From assembly GCA_017962765.1 (NCBI GenBank), contig JAGCUP010000128.1, positions 1 through 34,760 of the forward strand: DNA of 34,760 nucleotides. The letters run 5' to 3'. The stretch's first letter is position 1; the number at the start of each line of letters is the position of its first letter. A program made the position numbers and the translations under genes. The DNA is from Muribaculaceae bacterium (GTDB taxonomy: Bacteria; Bacteroidota; Bacteroidia; Bacteroidales; Muribaculaceae). Positions 8,645 through 17,842 of this stretch are shown piece by piece. The notes under the pieces were generated by a model. The model was not told where the DNA came from. It saw only the letters and a program-made list of their open reading frames with translations, and made no database searches.

Positions 8645-9229
8645 TCAGTTCAGTTCTTGGGGCAAGCGCGAGCTGTCGAAGGGAATGATGGCGCTCACTT
8701 TTTTAAGGGTATAATTCGTGACGCGACCGTCGCTCTCGTTGCCGTGGTAGCCCGTGCCCTCGATGATACGGTCGGCTTTCTCAAGATGCACAAAAGCATC
8801 GCTGTAAAACTCGTGGTCCATCGTGTTCCAGTACATCTGGTCGGTGAGAATAAGGTCACCGTTCACCATGGTGATACTCACGTTGCCGTTGAGGCTCCAC
8901 AAGTGACCCGTCTCATCGAAGTGAGCCGAATCGCAGCGTATCTCGCGCACTACACGGAACTGGTCGTCGAGCTCCTCGGCGACTGCACCGCGCGGAAACA
9001 CCCAATGAGGCTTCTGCGCCTCCTCAAACATGAGCCACTCGGGCGCGGTGATGCGGTAACGGGTGTGTCCCGAATCGCTCACCACGGTCTGCACGTTGGT
9101 TGTGCGCACGGTGGGCACACGCTCGGGGTCGGTCGACTGGTCGACGACATCGCGCAACTCGTCCTTGCAGCCTACGAGCATCGAGGCCATGAGCAATGCA
9201 AGCAAGAAGAATATCGGCGACCGTGACAC
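8645..9229 (-). CDS. lptC: LPS export periplasmic protein LptC, lipoprotein form
   Basis: LptC links the LptB2FG transporter in the inner membrane to LptA and carries lipopolysaccharide across the periplasm. The 194-residue protein has a signal peptide ending in LVGC, so Cys21 would be lipidated. This differs from the membrane-anchored E. coli form and is usual in Bacteroidota. Beta-strand repeats such as GHTRYRITAPEWLMFEE and LWSLNGNVSITMVNGDLILTD match the LptC/OstA fold. No ATG precedes the signal peptide in frame; a GTG at 9229 gives a complete one. It sits 22 bases after a beta-barrel gene. Confidence 0.88.
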   Translation of the reverse strand: MSRSPIFFLLALLMASMLVGCKDELRDVVDQSTDPERVPTVRTTNVQTVVSDSGHTRYRITAPEWLMFEEAQKPHWVFPRGAVAEELDDQFRVVREIRCDSAHFDETGHLWSLNGNVSITMVNGDLILTDQMYWNTMDHEFYSDAFVHLEKADRIIEGTGYHGNESDGRVTNYTLKKVSAIIPFDSSRLPQELN

Positions 9230-9251
9230 GGCAGTAATGGGGACGTTAGTG

Positions 9252-10496
9252 TTACCTAATCTTGTTCTTCCAGAACCAGAGCTCGTTGAAGTTGACGCTC
9301 AACGTGATGTTGAGGTAGTCCTCGGTGATATAGACGGTGGGGGCGCTGTAGCGGTGGCGCCACTCGAGACCCAGATTGACGAGCGTCTTGCTCGACGGAG
9401 CCGGGAAGGTGAAACCGATGCCCACGCCGTAGTCGCGCACGTTGTTGCCCTGGATGTTGAGGTAGTCGTGGTTGTAGAAAGCACCCACACGATAGGTCAT
9501 GCGTTTGTAATAGGCGCCGCGACTGTTGGGCGTGTAGGAAAGGCCGAAAGCGGCTTTCCAGCGGTCGCCGAGCGTGGTCGAAGAGCCCTCGAAACCTTCT
9601 AGCTTGGTGTATTTGGCCTTGCTCCACGGCTGGTACAGGAAGTCGGCTTCGACCATCAGGCGGTCGCCGTGGGCATAGCTGATGCCGGCACCGTAGCTCT
9701 CGGCCTGCTCGTGGGAGCCTTTCAACGATCCGTAGCCCACGGTGTCGGCCTCGATGTCGATGGTCTCGTCGTAATAGATTCCCCAAGTGTGACCGTGGTA
9801 ACTCTTGCGCGGGGTATAAGTGGCGCCGAGCACGATGCGGTCCTTGGGGCTGACGTTAAAGGCATACTGCAAGCCGGCGTTCACGTCATAGTCCCTGATT
9901 TCGAGACTACGCTGGAACATCGCAGTGGAGTTTCCCACGACCAAGGTGGTATTGGCGATGGTACCAAACAGGTAACCCACGTTCACACCAAAGCTCAACC
10001 CTTTCACCGGCGAGTAACCCAAGCCCACATATAGCTTGCTCAGGCCGCCTTCGCCCATACGCGCCTCGGCACCGTTGTCGAGCTTCGCCGCGTAGCTATA
10101 TCCCACATTGCTGTAGGGCAGCAGGCCGAAAGAGCCACCCAGACCCTTGGTGATGCGGAACTGCGTGGTGATGTAATCAAGACCTCCCGAGAAGCTATGG
10201 CCACTCTTGCCAGTCTCGCTCGACCAGACGTTCGACAGGTCGAAGCCCAGGTCCCACAAGAAAGTGAGCGAATCGACGCAAGCATAGCTCGCCGGGTTCA
10301 TCACGTTCACCTGACGCCCGTTCTGCATGGCAATACCCACGCCGCCCATAGAGCGTTGTATGCCGCTTGCGTTATCGTTAAGAATACCGTAACCCACGCG
10401 CGAATAAGGCGTGGTGGAATATTGCGCCTGGGCCGCAAATGAGCCAATAGCCATAGCCAGCGCGCACAAAATGAGCTTATTAATTCTTATCTTCAT
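9252..10496 (-). CDS. Outer membrane beta-barrel protein (FadL/OmpP1-like)
   Basis: The 414-residue protein starts with a signal peptide ending in AAQAQ (about residue 25). The body alternates hydrophobic and polar residues with many aromatic strand ends (YVGLGYSPVKGLSFGVNVGYLFG, WKAAFGLSYTPNSRG). The mature N-terminus, with SRVGYG and RSMGGVGIAMQ, resembles the FadL-type luminal plug. The last residues (FNELWFWKNKIR) come from a terminal strand. A lipid or hydrophobic-ligand channel is possible, but the ligand is unknown. I chose the ATG at 10496, which gives a standard signal peptide. It opens the operon with lptC and the CBS protein. Confidence 0.82.
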   Translation of the reverse strand: MKIRINKLILCALAMAIGSFAAQAQYSTTPYSRVGYGILNDNASGIQRSMGGVGIAMQNGRQVNVMNPASYACVDSLTFLWDLGFDLSNVWSSETGKSGHSFSGGLDYITTQFRITKGLGGSFGLLPYSNVGYSYAAKLDNGAEARMGEGGLSKLYVGLGYSPVKGLSFGVNVGYLFGTIANTTLVVGNSTAMFQRSLEIRDYDVNAGLQYAFNVSPKDRIVLGATYTPRKSYHGHTWGIYYDETIDIEADTVGYGSLKGSHEQAESYGAGISYAHGDRLMVEADFLYQPWSKAKYTKLEGFEGSSTTLGDRWKAAFGLSYTPNSRGAYYKRMTYRVGAFYNHDYLNIQGNNVRDYGVGIGFTFPAPSSKTLVNLGLEWRHRYSAPTVYITEDYLNITLSVNFNELWFWKNKIR

Positions 10497-10518
10497 CGTT
10501 GTCGTTTTACACAATTTG

Positions 10519-10549
10519 CAAAGTTAGTCATTCCTCGCCACAAAACAAC
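10519..10549 (-). promoter_or_regulatory. Promoter of the OMP-lptC operon
   Basis: On the minus strand TAACTTTG (10526-10519) is an exact -7 element. GTTG (10549-10546) lies 19 bases upstream as a near -33 box. The ATG is about 20 bases further on. The 267-base gap between divergent genes also holds the rlmN promoter and nothing else I can name. Confidence 0.65.
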
Positions 10550-10684
10550 GCAATTTAGCGTTTTTTAACCAGCATAACCCTCATTGCACCGCACAAGCAC
10601 GCAACCTGTATCGCGTGAAATTCGGGCAACACACCACCCTTCACCGCATCCTTCGCCGCTAAAATGCGGAATTTCGGGTAAATT

Positions 10685-10716
10685 TTTGTTTTTTTGCGCG
10701 ATAGGGCTTAACTTTG
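10685..10716 (+). promoter_or_regulatory. Promoter of rlmN, exact consensus
   Basis: TTTG at 10685-10688, a 20-base spacer, and TAACTTTG at 10709-10716 match the Bacteroidota sigma-70 consensus at every fixed position. The rlmN ATG is 47 bases further on. Confidence 0.85.
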
Positions 10717-10763
10717 TGGGCTTTTTATAAAAACGAAAAAGAACCTACTTTTCAGCTACAATA

Positions 10764-11837
10764 ATGGAAGAGAATAAGAAAAACCTCAAGCCGCTGGCCG
10801 GCATGGCGCTCAACGACCTGCAAGGCGTGACGGCCAAGCTGGGCATGCCGCGTTTTGTGGCCAAGCAACTGGCCGGATGGATTTACGGCAAGCGCGTCAA
10901 CTCGTTCGACGAAATGACCAACATTTCAAAGGCCAACCGCGACAAGCTCGCCGAGGAATTTTGTGTGGGACTTTACGGCCCGATGCAGGCCGCCACGAGC
11001 GCCGACGGCACCGTCAAGTACCTCTTTGACGCTGGCGAGGGCAAGGCGGTGGAAAGCGTATTCATCCCCGAAGAAGACCGCGCCACGCTGTGCATCAGCT
11101 CGCAGAAAGGCTGCCGCATGAACTGCTACTTCTGCATGACGGGCCGCCAGGGTTTCCACGGGAACCTCACAGCGAACCAAATCATCAACCAAGTGTTGAG
11201 CGTGCCCGAGAGCGAACAGCTGACCAACGTCGTGTTCATGGGCATGGGTGAACCCCTCGACAACCTCGAGAACGTGCTGCGCGTCATCGACATCCTCACC
11301 GCCGAGTGGGGACTGGCGTGGAGCCCCAAGCGCATCACCGTGAGTACAGTGGGTCTCAAGCCGGCCCTCAAAATCCTCGCCGAGCAGACCAGCGTCCACA
11401 TCGCCGTGAGCGTGCACGACGCCGATGCCGACGAGCGCGGCCAAATGATGCCTATCGAACGCGCCTACCCCATCAAGGAGGTCATGGAAATGCTCGGCAA
11501 GTACGACTTCGCCCACCAACGCCGCCTCTCGGTAGAATACATCATGTGGAACTGGTTCAACGACGACATCCGTCACGCTGAGAAGCTGCGCGAACTGCTG
11601 CCCAACAACCATGTGCGCGTCAACCTTATCCGATACCACTACGTGCCCGAGGTGCCCAAGCTGCGCACTTCGAGCGACGAGCGCATGACCTACTTCCGCG
11701 ACTACCTCAACGGAAAGGGCATCACCTGCACCATCCGCCGAAGCCGTGGCGAGGACATCGCCGCCGCCTGCGGACAGCTTGCGGGCCGCGTGAAAGGCGG
11801 CGAAAAGAAACCCGCCGAAAAGAAACAGAAAAAATAA
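10764..11837 (+). CDS. rlmN: Dual-specificity 23S rRNA/tRNA adenine-C2 methyltransferase RlmN
   Basis: RlmN is a radical SAM enzyme that methylates C2 of A2503 in 23S rRNA and A37 in some tRNAs. The 357-residue protein has the cluster-binding CX3CX2C at Cys117, Cys121 and Cys124 (GCRMNCYFCMTG). Cys110 in TLCISSQ and Cys336 in AAACGQL correspond to the two mechanistic cysteines of the family. FMGMGEPLDN and the SVHD loop are also typical. The Lys-rich C-terminal tail is extra and probably disordered. It has an exact promoter upstream, and the secreted nuclease gene follows after 24 bases. Confidence 0.97.
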   Translation: MEENKKNLKPLAGMALNDLQGVTAKLGMPRFVAKQLAGWIYGKRVNSFDEMTNISKANRDKLAEEFCVGLYGPMQAATSADGTVKYLFDAGEGKAVESVFIPEEDRATLCISSQKGCRMNCYFCMTGRQGFHGNLTANQIINQVLSVPESEQLTNVVFMGMGEPLDNLENVLRVIDILTAEWGLAWSPKRITVSTVGLKPALKILAEQTSVHIAVSVHDADADERGQMMPIERAYPIKEVMEMLGKYDFAHQRRLSVEYIMWNWFNDDIRHAEKLRELLPNNHVRVNLIRYHYVPEVPKLRTSSDERMTYFRDYLNGKGITCTIRRSRGEDIAAACGQLAGRVKGGEKKPAEKKQKK

Positions 11838-11861
11838 CCCTATAAAACCTAAAAACTTAAC

Positions 11862-14339
11862 ATGAAACTGAGAACCTTAATTGCCGTCGCCATTGCGACG
11901 GTAGCGGCATTCACCGCGAGTGCCGCCGAGCCCACCGGCTACTACGACGCCGCGCACAACAAGAACCAACAAGCGCTGCTCACCGCCCTCTACAACATCG
12001 TTGGCAGCCACAACAAAGTGAGCTACGACGGGCTGTGGGAGGCCTATAAAACAACCGATGTCACTACCGATGGCAAGTACTATTGGGACATGTACGCCAC
12101 CACCAAGTACCCCCTCGGGGAGAAACATTGCGGTAACTATAGCGCCGTGGGCGACTGCGTCAACCGCGAGCACTCCTTCCCCAAGAGCTGGTGGGGCGGC
12201 GGATCGGCCAACCAATACAGCGACCTGTTCCACCTCTATCCCACCGACGGATTTGTGAACAACCAGCGCAGCAACTATCCCTTTGGCGAATGCGCCAACG
12301 GCACCTATCTGCCCACCAACGGCACCAATAAGCCGCTGGGCAAACTGGGAAACTGCACTTACAGCGGCTACACCGGCAAGGTCTTTGAGCCCGACGACGA
12401 ATACAAGGGCGATTTCGCGCGCTCCTACTTCGGACTCGCCGCCGCTTACAATAACGTCATCTCCGGATGGACAAAAGGCGAAGGAAGTGCTATGATGGCC
12501 GGCAACAAATACCCCGTGTTCACCGACTGGGCCCTCAATCTTTTGCTCGACTGGCACCGTCTCGACCCTGTGAGCGAGAAGGAGAGAAACCGCAACGACG
12601 CCATGTATGCCGAGAATCTGCAACACAACCGCAATCCTTTTATCGACCACCCCGAGCTCGTGGAATACATCTGGGGCAACAAAAAGAATGAGTTGTGGAC
12701 CGGCAGCGAGAGCAGTGTGCCCACATTGATAAGTCCCTCGGCGGGCAATGCCATCGACTTTGGCACCGTGGCCAACAACACCACCCACACGCACAGCGTG
12801 ACCGTGAAAGGCACCGCACTCACCAAGGACTTGACAGTGAACGTGCGCGGCAACGGCTTCTCGTGCCCCACGACCACACTTACCGCCAGCGCCGTCAATA
12901 GTGGCACCAGCATCACTATCACCTTCAGCGCGCCCGCCACGGCACAGCAGTCGTACGGCGCCCTCGACATCAGCAGCGACGAAGTGAACGTGAGCGTGTC
13001 ACTCACGGCACAGACTGTGACCGGCATCCCCGCATTGGCAGCCACCGAGGTGACCACCTCGTCGTTCTATGCCAACTGGACACCGATGGGCGACGCCACC
13101 ACCTATAGCCTTTCGGTGCTCCAAGACGACGGAGCCACCCCCGTAAGCGGCTATCCCAAGAACGTGACCGCCTCGACCGGCAAGTACCTCGTGAGCGGCC
13201 TCCAACCCAACACCACCTATTACTACCAGTTGTCGAGTGCCACACTCACCTCAAATGCCGTCGAGGTCACCACGCTCGAGCCCATGCGCGTGATTTCCAT
13301 CCAGACGCAAGAAGAGTTTGAAATCACCGCCGAGCTTAACGCCGCATCGCCCATCCTCGAGGCACAGGTCTATACCGAATATGTTGAGGAAGACATCACC
13401 CTCACTGTGACCGGCAACTTCGAAATTTCGCTCAACAAGCAGGAGTGGGCACAAAGCCTCAACATCGACCCCGACGGCGAGATTTTCTACGTGCGCATCA
13501 AGAGCACGGCACGCGAAGGCGAGTTTGAAGGCCTCCTCAACGCATGCACAGCCACCATGGACGGCGCCGACGAGGAAATCGTTGGTTACGTCATCGACCC
13601 GAGTAGCGAGCCCAACAGTGTCACCGAGGGCTTCGAGGCCATAGCCTCGGGCGGCTACTGGAACGGCAACACTGTCAAGCAAGGCGACGCCTACTCGTGG
13701 GCATTCAACAATGCCGGCGTGTGGGGACAAGGCAGCGACAACTACAACGGTAACCAAAGCGTGCGCATGCGCGTCAACTCAACTAACGGCAACGGTTATA
13801 TTGCCATGAACGAAGACAGCCCCAGCGGCGCCAGCAAGATATCCTTCTATGCCAAGCCTTTCGGCTCGGATAACGCCGCCACCGTCGTGGTGAGTTATTC
13901 GACCAACCAGGGTGCCTCTTGGACCCAACTCAAGACCTTCACCGTGGGCAGCACCAACGGCTCTAACGCGCCCGCCCGTGCAGCCATGGCCGAAAACAAC
14001 TACTACAGTGCCGACCTTGATGTGAAGGGCAACATCCGCTTCAAGATTGAGCAAACCAGCGGCAACCGCCTCAACATCGACGACGTCACCATCACCGACG
14101 CCCGCATCAAGACCAACGTCGTGGAGAGCATTACCAGCTCCAGCCGCAACTGGGAGGCCGTACCCATGAAGACCGGCATCCTCGTCACCGCCTCGCGCGG
14201 CACCACTATCGAGGTCTATAACCTCGAGGCCAAGCGCATGGCAAAAGTCAGGGTCAACGGCTCCAAGTTGGTGACGCTTCCCGCCGGCATCTACGTCGTG
14301 ACCGCCGACGGCCAATCGACTAAGCTTATTGTCAAATAA
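11862..14339 (+). CDS. Secreted endonuclease I with Ig/FN3-type domains and T9SS sorting tail
   Basis: The 825-residue protein has a signal peptide (residues 1-22) and an endonuclease I domain (about 23-280). NREHSFPKSWW at 101-111 contains the catalytic His104, and HLYPTDGFVNNQRSNYP follows at 124-140. Next come an Ig-like choice-of-anchor segment (about 290-388), a fibronectin type III domain (about 390-475), a second Ig-like module (about 480-585), and a jelly-roll-like domain (about 590-745) starting with VTEGFE. The last 75 residues resemble a type A T9SS C-terminal domain, ending LPAGIYVVTADG then TKLIVK. It probably degrades extracellular DNA or RNA at the cell surface or outside the cell. 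It lies 24 bases after rlmN and is probably cotranscribed with it. Confidence 0.9.
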   Translation: MKLRTLIAVAIATVAAFTASAAEPTGYYDAAHNKNQQALLTALYNIVGSHNKVSYDGLWEAYKTTDVTTDGKYYWDMYATTKYPLGEKHCGNYSAVGDCVNREHSFPKSWWGGGSANQYSDLFHLYPTDGFVNNQRSNYPFGECANGTYLPTNGTNKPLGKLGNCTYSGYTGKVFEPDDEYKGDFARSYFGLAAAYNNVISGWTKGEGSAMMAGNKYPVFTDWALNLLLDWHRLDPVSEKERNRNDAMYAENLQHNRNPFIDHPELVEYIWGNKKNELWTGSESSVPTLISPSAGNAIDFGTVANNTTHTHSVTVKGTALTKDLTVNVRGNGFSCPTTTLTASAVNSGTSITITFSAPATAQQSYGALDISSDEVNVSVSLTAQTVTGIPALAATEVTTSSFYANWTPMGDATTYSLSVLQDDGATPVSGYPKNVTASTGKYLVSGLQPNTTYYYQLSSATLTSNAVEVTTLEPMRVISIQTQEEFEITAELNAASPILEAQVYTEYVEEDITLTVTGNFEISLNKQEWAQSLNIDPDGEIFYVRIKSTAREGEFEGLLNACTATMDGADEEIVGYVIDPSSEPNSVTEGFEAIASGGYWNGNTVKQGDAYSWAFNNAGVWGQGSDNYNGNQSVRMRVNSTNGNGYIAMNEDSPSGASKISFYAKPFGSDNAATVVVSYSTNQGASWTQLKTFTVGSTNGSNAPARAAMAENNYYSADLDVKGNIRFKIEQTSGNRLNIDDVTITDARIKTNVVESITSSSRNWEAVPMKTGILVTASRGTTIEVYNLEAKRMAKVRVNGSKLVTLPAGIYVVTADGQSTKLIVK

Positions 14340-14375
14340 CGCGAAAAATCCGTCGTTTTTCGCCACTCATCATCA

Positions 14376-14417
14376 CGGGAGGGCGTGCCCAAAACGAGGC
14401 ACGCCCTCCCGCTTTTT
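14376..14417 (+). terminator. Strong rho-independent terminator after the nuclease gene
   Basis: A perfect 14-bp stem (14376-14389 with 14398-14411, core GGGAGGGCGTGCC) encloses an 8-base loop and is followed by CTTTTTC. It lies 36 bases after the nuclease stop and separates it from the next gene. Confidence 0.93.
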
Positions 14418-14489
14418 CGTTCCCTTCAACGTCCAGTTTGCAATCTGGGCTGTTACTTCGTGGGGCTGCCGGGTGACGCGATATCATTT

Positions 14490-14497
14490 TACATTTG
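14490..14497 (+). promoter_or_regulatory. -7 element before the 788-residue gene
   Basis: TACATTTG matches TAnnTTTG and lies 17 bases before the ATG at 14515, after the terminator. No clear -33 box is present, so this is a weaker call. Confidence 0.45.
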
Positions 14498-14514
14498 CAC
14501 CCAAAAAACATGCT

Positions 14515-16881
14515 ATGAAACACAAAAAACTACGTATCGTACCACAGGGGATGGGTCCCTTGTACAACGCCGAAGCCGCAAAGCGCGGCGAAGCACAAAC
14601 ACTTGTCAACCTGCGCGAACGCGAGGACTGCCTCGTCGCTGTCGGCAGCCCTGCTCCAGCGGGAAACATTCCTTACGGGCATCGGTTGCTGGCTATTGAC
14701 GGCGACCATCTTATCACCGCACGCGATAGCGACGTCGCCATCGACGGCACCGTCGTGGCTACGGTGCGGGGCAATGTGCTCCATGCCCGCGTGTTGGGCC
14801 GATTCATCATCGTCGCCACCACTTGCCAATGTGTGGTGCTGCATCACCGCGACAATGGTTACGTGACCCTCACGCCCGAAGAGGCCGTGCCACGCGTGAG
14901 TCTCGCGGCCACCGCCACGACACGCTTTACGGCCACGGTGCCGGCGGTGACCTTCGAGAATCCTTATCGCACGTGGCAGGCACCGCTCACCGCGCAAGAC
15001 CAGCGCATGGTGCTTGCCGCTGTCGGCACGGCATGGCGCGATGCACGCGCCGCTGCCACGGCCGCCGGCCGCCACTGTGGCCCGCTGTTGGCGCGTTACG
15101 GCGTGCGCCTCTGGGACGACAGCTACCTGTGGATGAGCCAGCCCGTCGTGGTGGGCGGTGCGACAATCCACAGCCACTATCGCGCCTCGATGGCACTCAC
15201 CACAGGCAACTCACAGTTCACAGGAACACAGCAGGGCACGCTGGGGCTCGATGCCTACGCCTTGGACATCGTCGCCCTTGATGCCATCCCCTCGGCGTGG
15301 CGTCCGCTGGTAAAGGCCATCGATGTGCTTACCACGCCGGCAACCTCAGCCGTGAGCACGACGCTTGATTATCGCTGTGCCTTCGATACCTCCCGTGTCC
15401 CCGTCCTTGAGGCGGGTCTCAAACCACGTCCCGACAATCAACTATGGAACGACCTCTTCGGCGCACAATGGATCGTAGTGGCCACCGCCGCGCCCGCGCC
15501 CGACGGCACCATCACATTTTCGACGGTGGCCACGCCATCGATGCGCTTCTCCAATGCGCAACTGGCTCCCCTCATGTCTCACCTCGCGTGGGAACAGCTC
15601 GAATGTGCCACGCTCGTACATGACGGACGACTTCATCTCGCACCGTTGTGGTGCCGACCCGTGAACCCGTGGCACGCCGCGATGTGGTGTGAGGCCGTAA
15701 CGGGCGACCCCTGTGAAGCCACCGTCACTGTCACCCTCATTGATGAGCAGGGCATGCGCCACGTCACCACACGCGAACAGCTCGCCGGCACGCCCACTGT
15801 CCTTAACGCGCTCATCACCTACCCCGACGTGCGCGCCACCCACATCGCCATCAGCGCCGGCGGACGCTGCTGGCAGGCCGATTTGGTGCCTTGGCAAGAG
15901 GCAGGCCTCGCCATGGCCGTCGCCTCTACGTGGGAGGGCCACGCCACGAGCACCGGCACAATCGCGGCCTCGAACGAAATCGAGGGCGGTCTCGTGGTGC
16001 GCGCCGTCCTCGAGGTGAGCGAGGTGCAAAATCCTTTCGTTTTCACGACGGTGAACGTGGGACTGCACTACGACATCGTCGCCATGGCCGCCGCTGTGAC
16101 GCCCATCTACAACGGCGGATTCGGCCGATATCCCCTTTACCTGTTCACTACTGGAGGCATATACGCCCTGGCGCAGGGTGCCGCAGCTTATGGCGGAACG
16201 CGCTACGTGTCAGAGCTACTTATCGACGGCCAGGTGGCTCCTGTGACGGGCGGAGGACGCGTGTGGTTCTTCGATAAAGAAGGGCGGGTGTGTGCACTGC
16301 ACGGCGCCAAAGCCGAGGTGATGAGTGGCCTACTGGGCGCCAACTCTCTCGCATGGAACAGCGTGGAGCGGGAACTCGCGGTATGCGGACTCTATGACAC
16401 GGTGCCCACACTGATGCCCTCGGGACACTTCTACTATCGTCATGCCAACTGGCAACAGGTATTCAGCGATGAAGCCCACGCCCTTGCCGTGGACTTCAAC
16501 GGAAATCTCTTCAACATGCTCCACGAGGACACCACGGGCGATGTCGAGGTGGAGTACCGCTCGAGGCCCATGCGCGCCGATGAGTTCATGCGCTGTGCGC
16601 CCCACCGCCTTGTGTGGAGTGGCCACGCCCATGATGCACAACTCTCTTTCAAACTCCTGGGCTCGCGCATGCCGGCGCCTGTCGCGCCCCACGCCGGCTT
16701 CGATGTCACCGAGTGCCCCCACGACAGCTCGTTCCTCATCACCGCGATGGACATCGAAGGCCACCTGTTGCGCCCCCTCGTCATGCGGGTGGCACCGCTG
16801 CCACAGCGCGCTTTCATCCTTGAGGTGACGGGCCACGGCACCGACATTTCGCTGCATCCCACATTGGTTGAGAAAAGATAA
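14515..16881 (+). CDS. Protein of unknown function, 788 residues, possibly virion-like
   Basis: I do not recognise a family with certainty. The protein has no signal peptide or membrane segment. It opens with a basic stretch and the phrase IVPQGMGPLYNAEAAKRGE, then shows many short hydrophobic beta-strands over its whole length (for example LLAIDGDHLITARDSD, YGVRLWDDSYLWMSQP and GRVWFFDKEGRVCALHG). That pattern suggests beta-propeller or stacked beta-sandwich structure. The RLWDDSYLWMSQPVVVG segment resembles strands I associate with structural proteins of Bacteroidota phages, but this is from memory and weak. I start at the ATG at 14515. Upstream open codons overlap the terminator. Its base composition matches the host. 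It stands alone between two hairpins with no phage genes around it. Confidence 0.7.
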   Translation: MKHKKLRIVPQGMGPLYNAEAAKRGEAQTLVNLREREDCLVAVGSPAPAGNIPYGHRLLAIDGDHLITARDSDVAIDGTVVATVRGNVLHARVLGRFIIVATTCQCVVLHHRDNGYVTLTPEEAVPRVSLAATATTRFTATVPAVTFENPYRTWQAPLTAQDQRMVLAAVGTAWRDARAAATAAGRHCGPLLARYGVRLWDDSYLWMSQPVVVGGATIHSHYRASMALTTGNSQFTGTQQGTLGLDAYALDIVALDAIPSAWRPLVKAIDVLTTPATSAVSTTLDYRCAFDTSRVPVLEAGLKPRPDNQLWNDLFGAQWIVVATAAPAPDGTITFSTVATPSMRFSNAQLAPLMSHLAWEQLECATLVHDGRLHLAPLWCRPVNPWHAAMWCEAVTGDPCEATVTVTLIDEQGMRHVTTREQLAGTPTVLNALITYPDVRATHIAISAGGRCWQADLVPWQEAGLAMAVASTWEGHATSTGTIAASNEIEGGLVVRAVLEVSEVQNPFVFTTVNVGLHYDIVAMAAAVTPIYNGGFGRYPLYLFTTGGIYALAQGAAAYGGTRYVSELLIDGQVAPVTGGGRVWFFDKEGRVCALHGAKAEVMSGLLGANSLAWNSVERELAVCGLYDTVPTLMPSGHFYYRHANWQQVFSDEAHALAVDFNGNLFNMLHEDTTGDVEVEYRSRPMRADEFMRCAPHRLVWSGHAHDAQLSFKLLGSRMPAPVAPHAGFDVTECPHDSSFLITAMDIEGHLLRPLVMRVAPLPQRAFILEVTGHGTDISLHPTLVEKR

Positions 16882-16887
16882 TTCCAC

Positions 16888-16913
16888 AAAAAGGCTGAAA
16901 TTTCAGCCTTTTT
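16888..16913. terminator. 26-base perfect palindrome, bidirectional terminator
   Basis: AAAAAGGCTGAAA is followed directly by its reverse complement TTTCAGCCTTTTT. Read on either strand it gives a short GC stem followed by a T-run, starting 7 bases after the stop of the 788-residue gene. The -7 element of the next operon begins 4 bases later. Confidence 0.75.
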
Positions 16914-16916
16914 GCG

Positions 16917-16924
16917 TATCTTTG
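16917..16924 (+). promoter_or_regulatory. -7 element of the prenyltransferase operon
   Basis: TATCTTTG matches TAnnTTTG and lies 33 bases before the ATG at 16958. The -33 region falls inside the terminator palindrome and has no TTTG. Confidence 0.5.
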
Positions 16925-16957
16925 CAGGTTGTGCGCCTTCCACAACCCTTTTAAACG

Positions 16958-17842
16958 ATGAAAAAACTGAAAGATATATTGTCGTTGTTGCGACTGCCGC
17001 AGTGGAGCAAGAACGTGTTCGTGTTCCTGCCATTATTCTTCGGCGGTGTTTTCAACGATGTCAAATTACTGGGTCAGACGGTCCTTGCAGCCCTCGCTTT
17101 CTCGCTGGCAGCCAGCGCCGTCTATTGCTTTAATGACCTCGTGGACCGCAAGCGCGACGCACTTCATCCCACCAAATGCAAGCGACCCCTGGCCAGTGGA
17201 GCCCTCTCACCGGTCACTGGCGGCATTCTGGCCGCCCTGTGCGCTGCCGGCGCGGTGATTCTGTCGTTCTGTTGCCAGTCGCCATGCGTGTTGTGGTGGA
17301 TTGTGGGCTACATGGCGCTGAACCTGCTCTACAGCCTGGTGCTCAAGCGCGTGGTGATTGTCGATGTGCTGGTGCTCTCATCGTTCTACGTGATGCGCAT
17401 CATGACGGGCGGCGAGGCCTGTGGCGTTGAAGTGTCGCAATGGTTGGTCATCATGACCTTCCTGCTGGCGCTCTTCTTGGCGCTGGGCAAGCGGCGCGAC
17501 GATGCCCTCATCTACCGTGAGAGCAAGACCGTGGTGCGTGCCGTGGCACAGCACTACGGCGTGGAATTCCTCAATCTGGCGCTCACGATGGTGGCCACCA
17601 TCGCTGTGGTGGCTTACCTCATCTACACCATTTCGCCCGAGGTGACCACGCGATTTGCCAACCGCCACGTCTATTGCACGGCTATCTTCGTCATTGCCGG
17701 CATACTACGTTACCTGCAAATCACCCTGGCCGGCGGCAAGAGCGGCGACCCCATGCGGGTACTGCTCAAAGACCGCTTCACGCAGGTGTGCGTGCTGCTG
17801 TGGGTGGCTTCGTTTGTGTGTATCATCTATTTGTTGCGATGA
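16958..17842 (+). CDS. UbiA-type prenyltransferase, decaprenyl-phosphate phosphoribosyltransferase-like
   Basis: The 294-residue membrane protein has about nine helices. The first Asp-rich motif is NDLVDRKRD at residues 59-67, and GKRRDDALIYRE at about 177-188 is the second metal-binding region. LPQWSKNVFVFLPL at the N-terminus and KRPLASG are typical of the UbiA branch that includes mycobacterial DPPR synthase (Rv3806c). That enzyme puts 5-phosphoribose from PRPP onto a polyprenyl phosphate instead of making a quinone. The next gene, a HAD phosphatase, overlaps it (ATGA), which supports this reading because the product needs dephosphorylation. The lipid chain length in this organism is unknown. 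Confidence 0.85.
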   Translation: MKKLKDILSLLRLPQWSKNVFVFLPLFFGGVFNDVKLLGQTVLAALAFSLAASAVYCFNDLVDRKRDALHPTKCKRPLASGALSPVTGGILAALCAAGAVILSFCCQSPCVLWWIVGYMALNLLYSLVLKRVVIVDVLVLSSFYVMRIMTGGEACGVEVSQWLVIMTFLLALFLALGKRRDDALIYRESKTVVRAVAQHYGVEFLNLALTMVATIAVVAYLIYTISPEVTTRFANRHVYCTAIFVIAGILRYLQITLAGGKSGDPMRVLLKDRFTQVCVLLWVASFVCIIYLLR

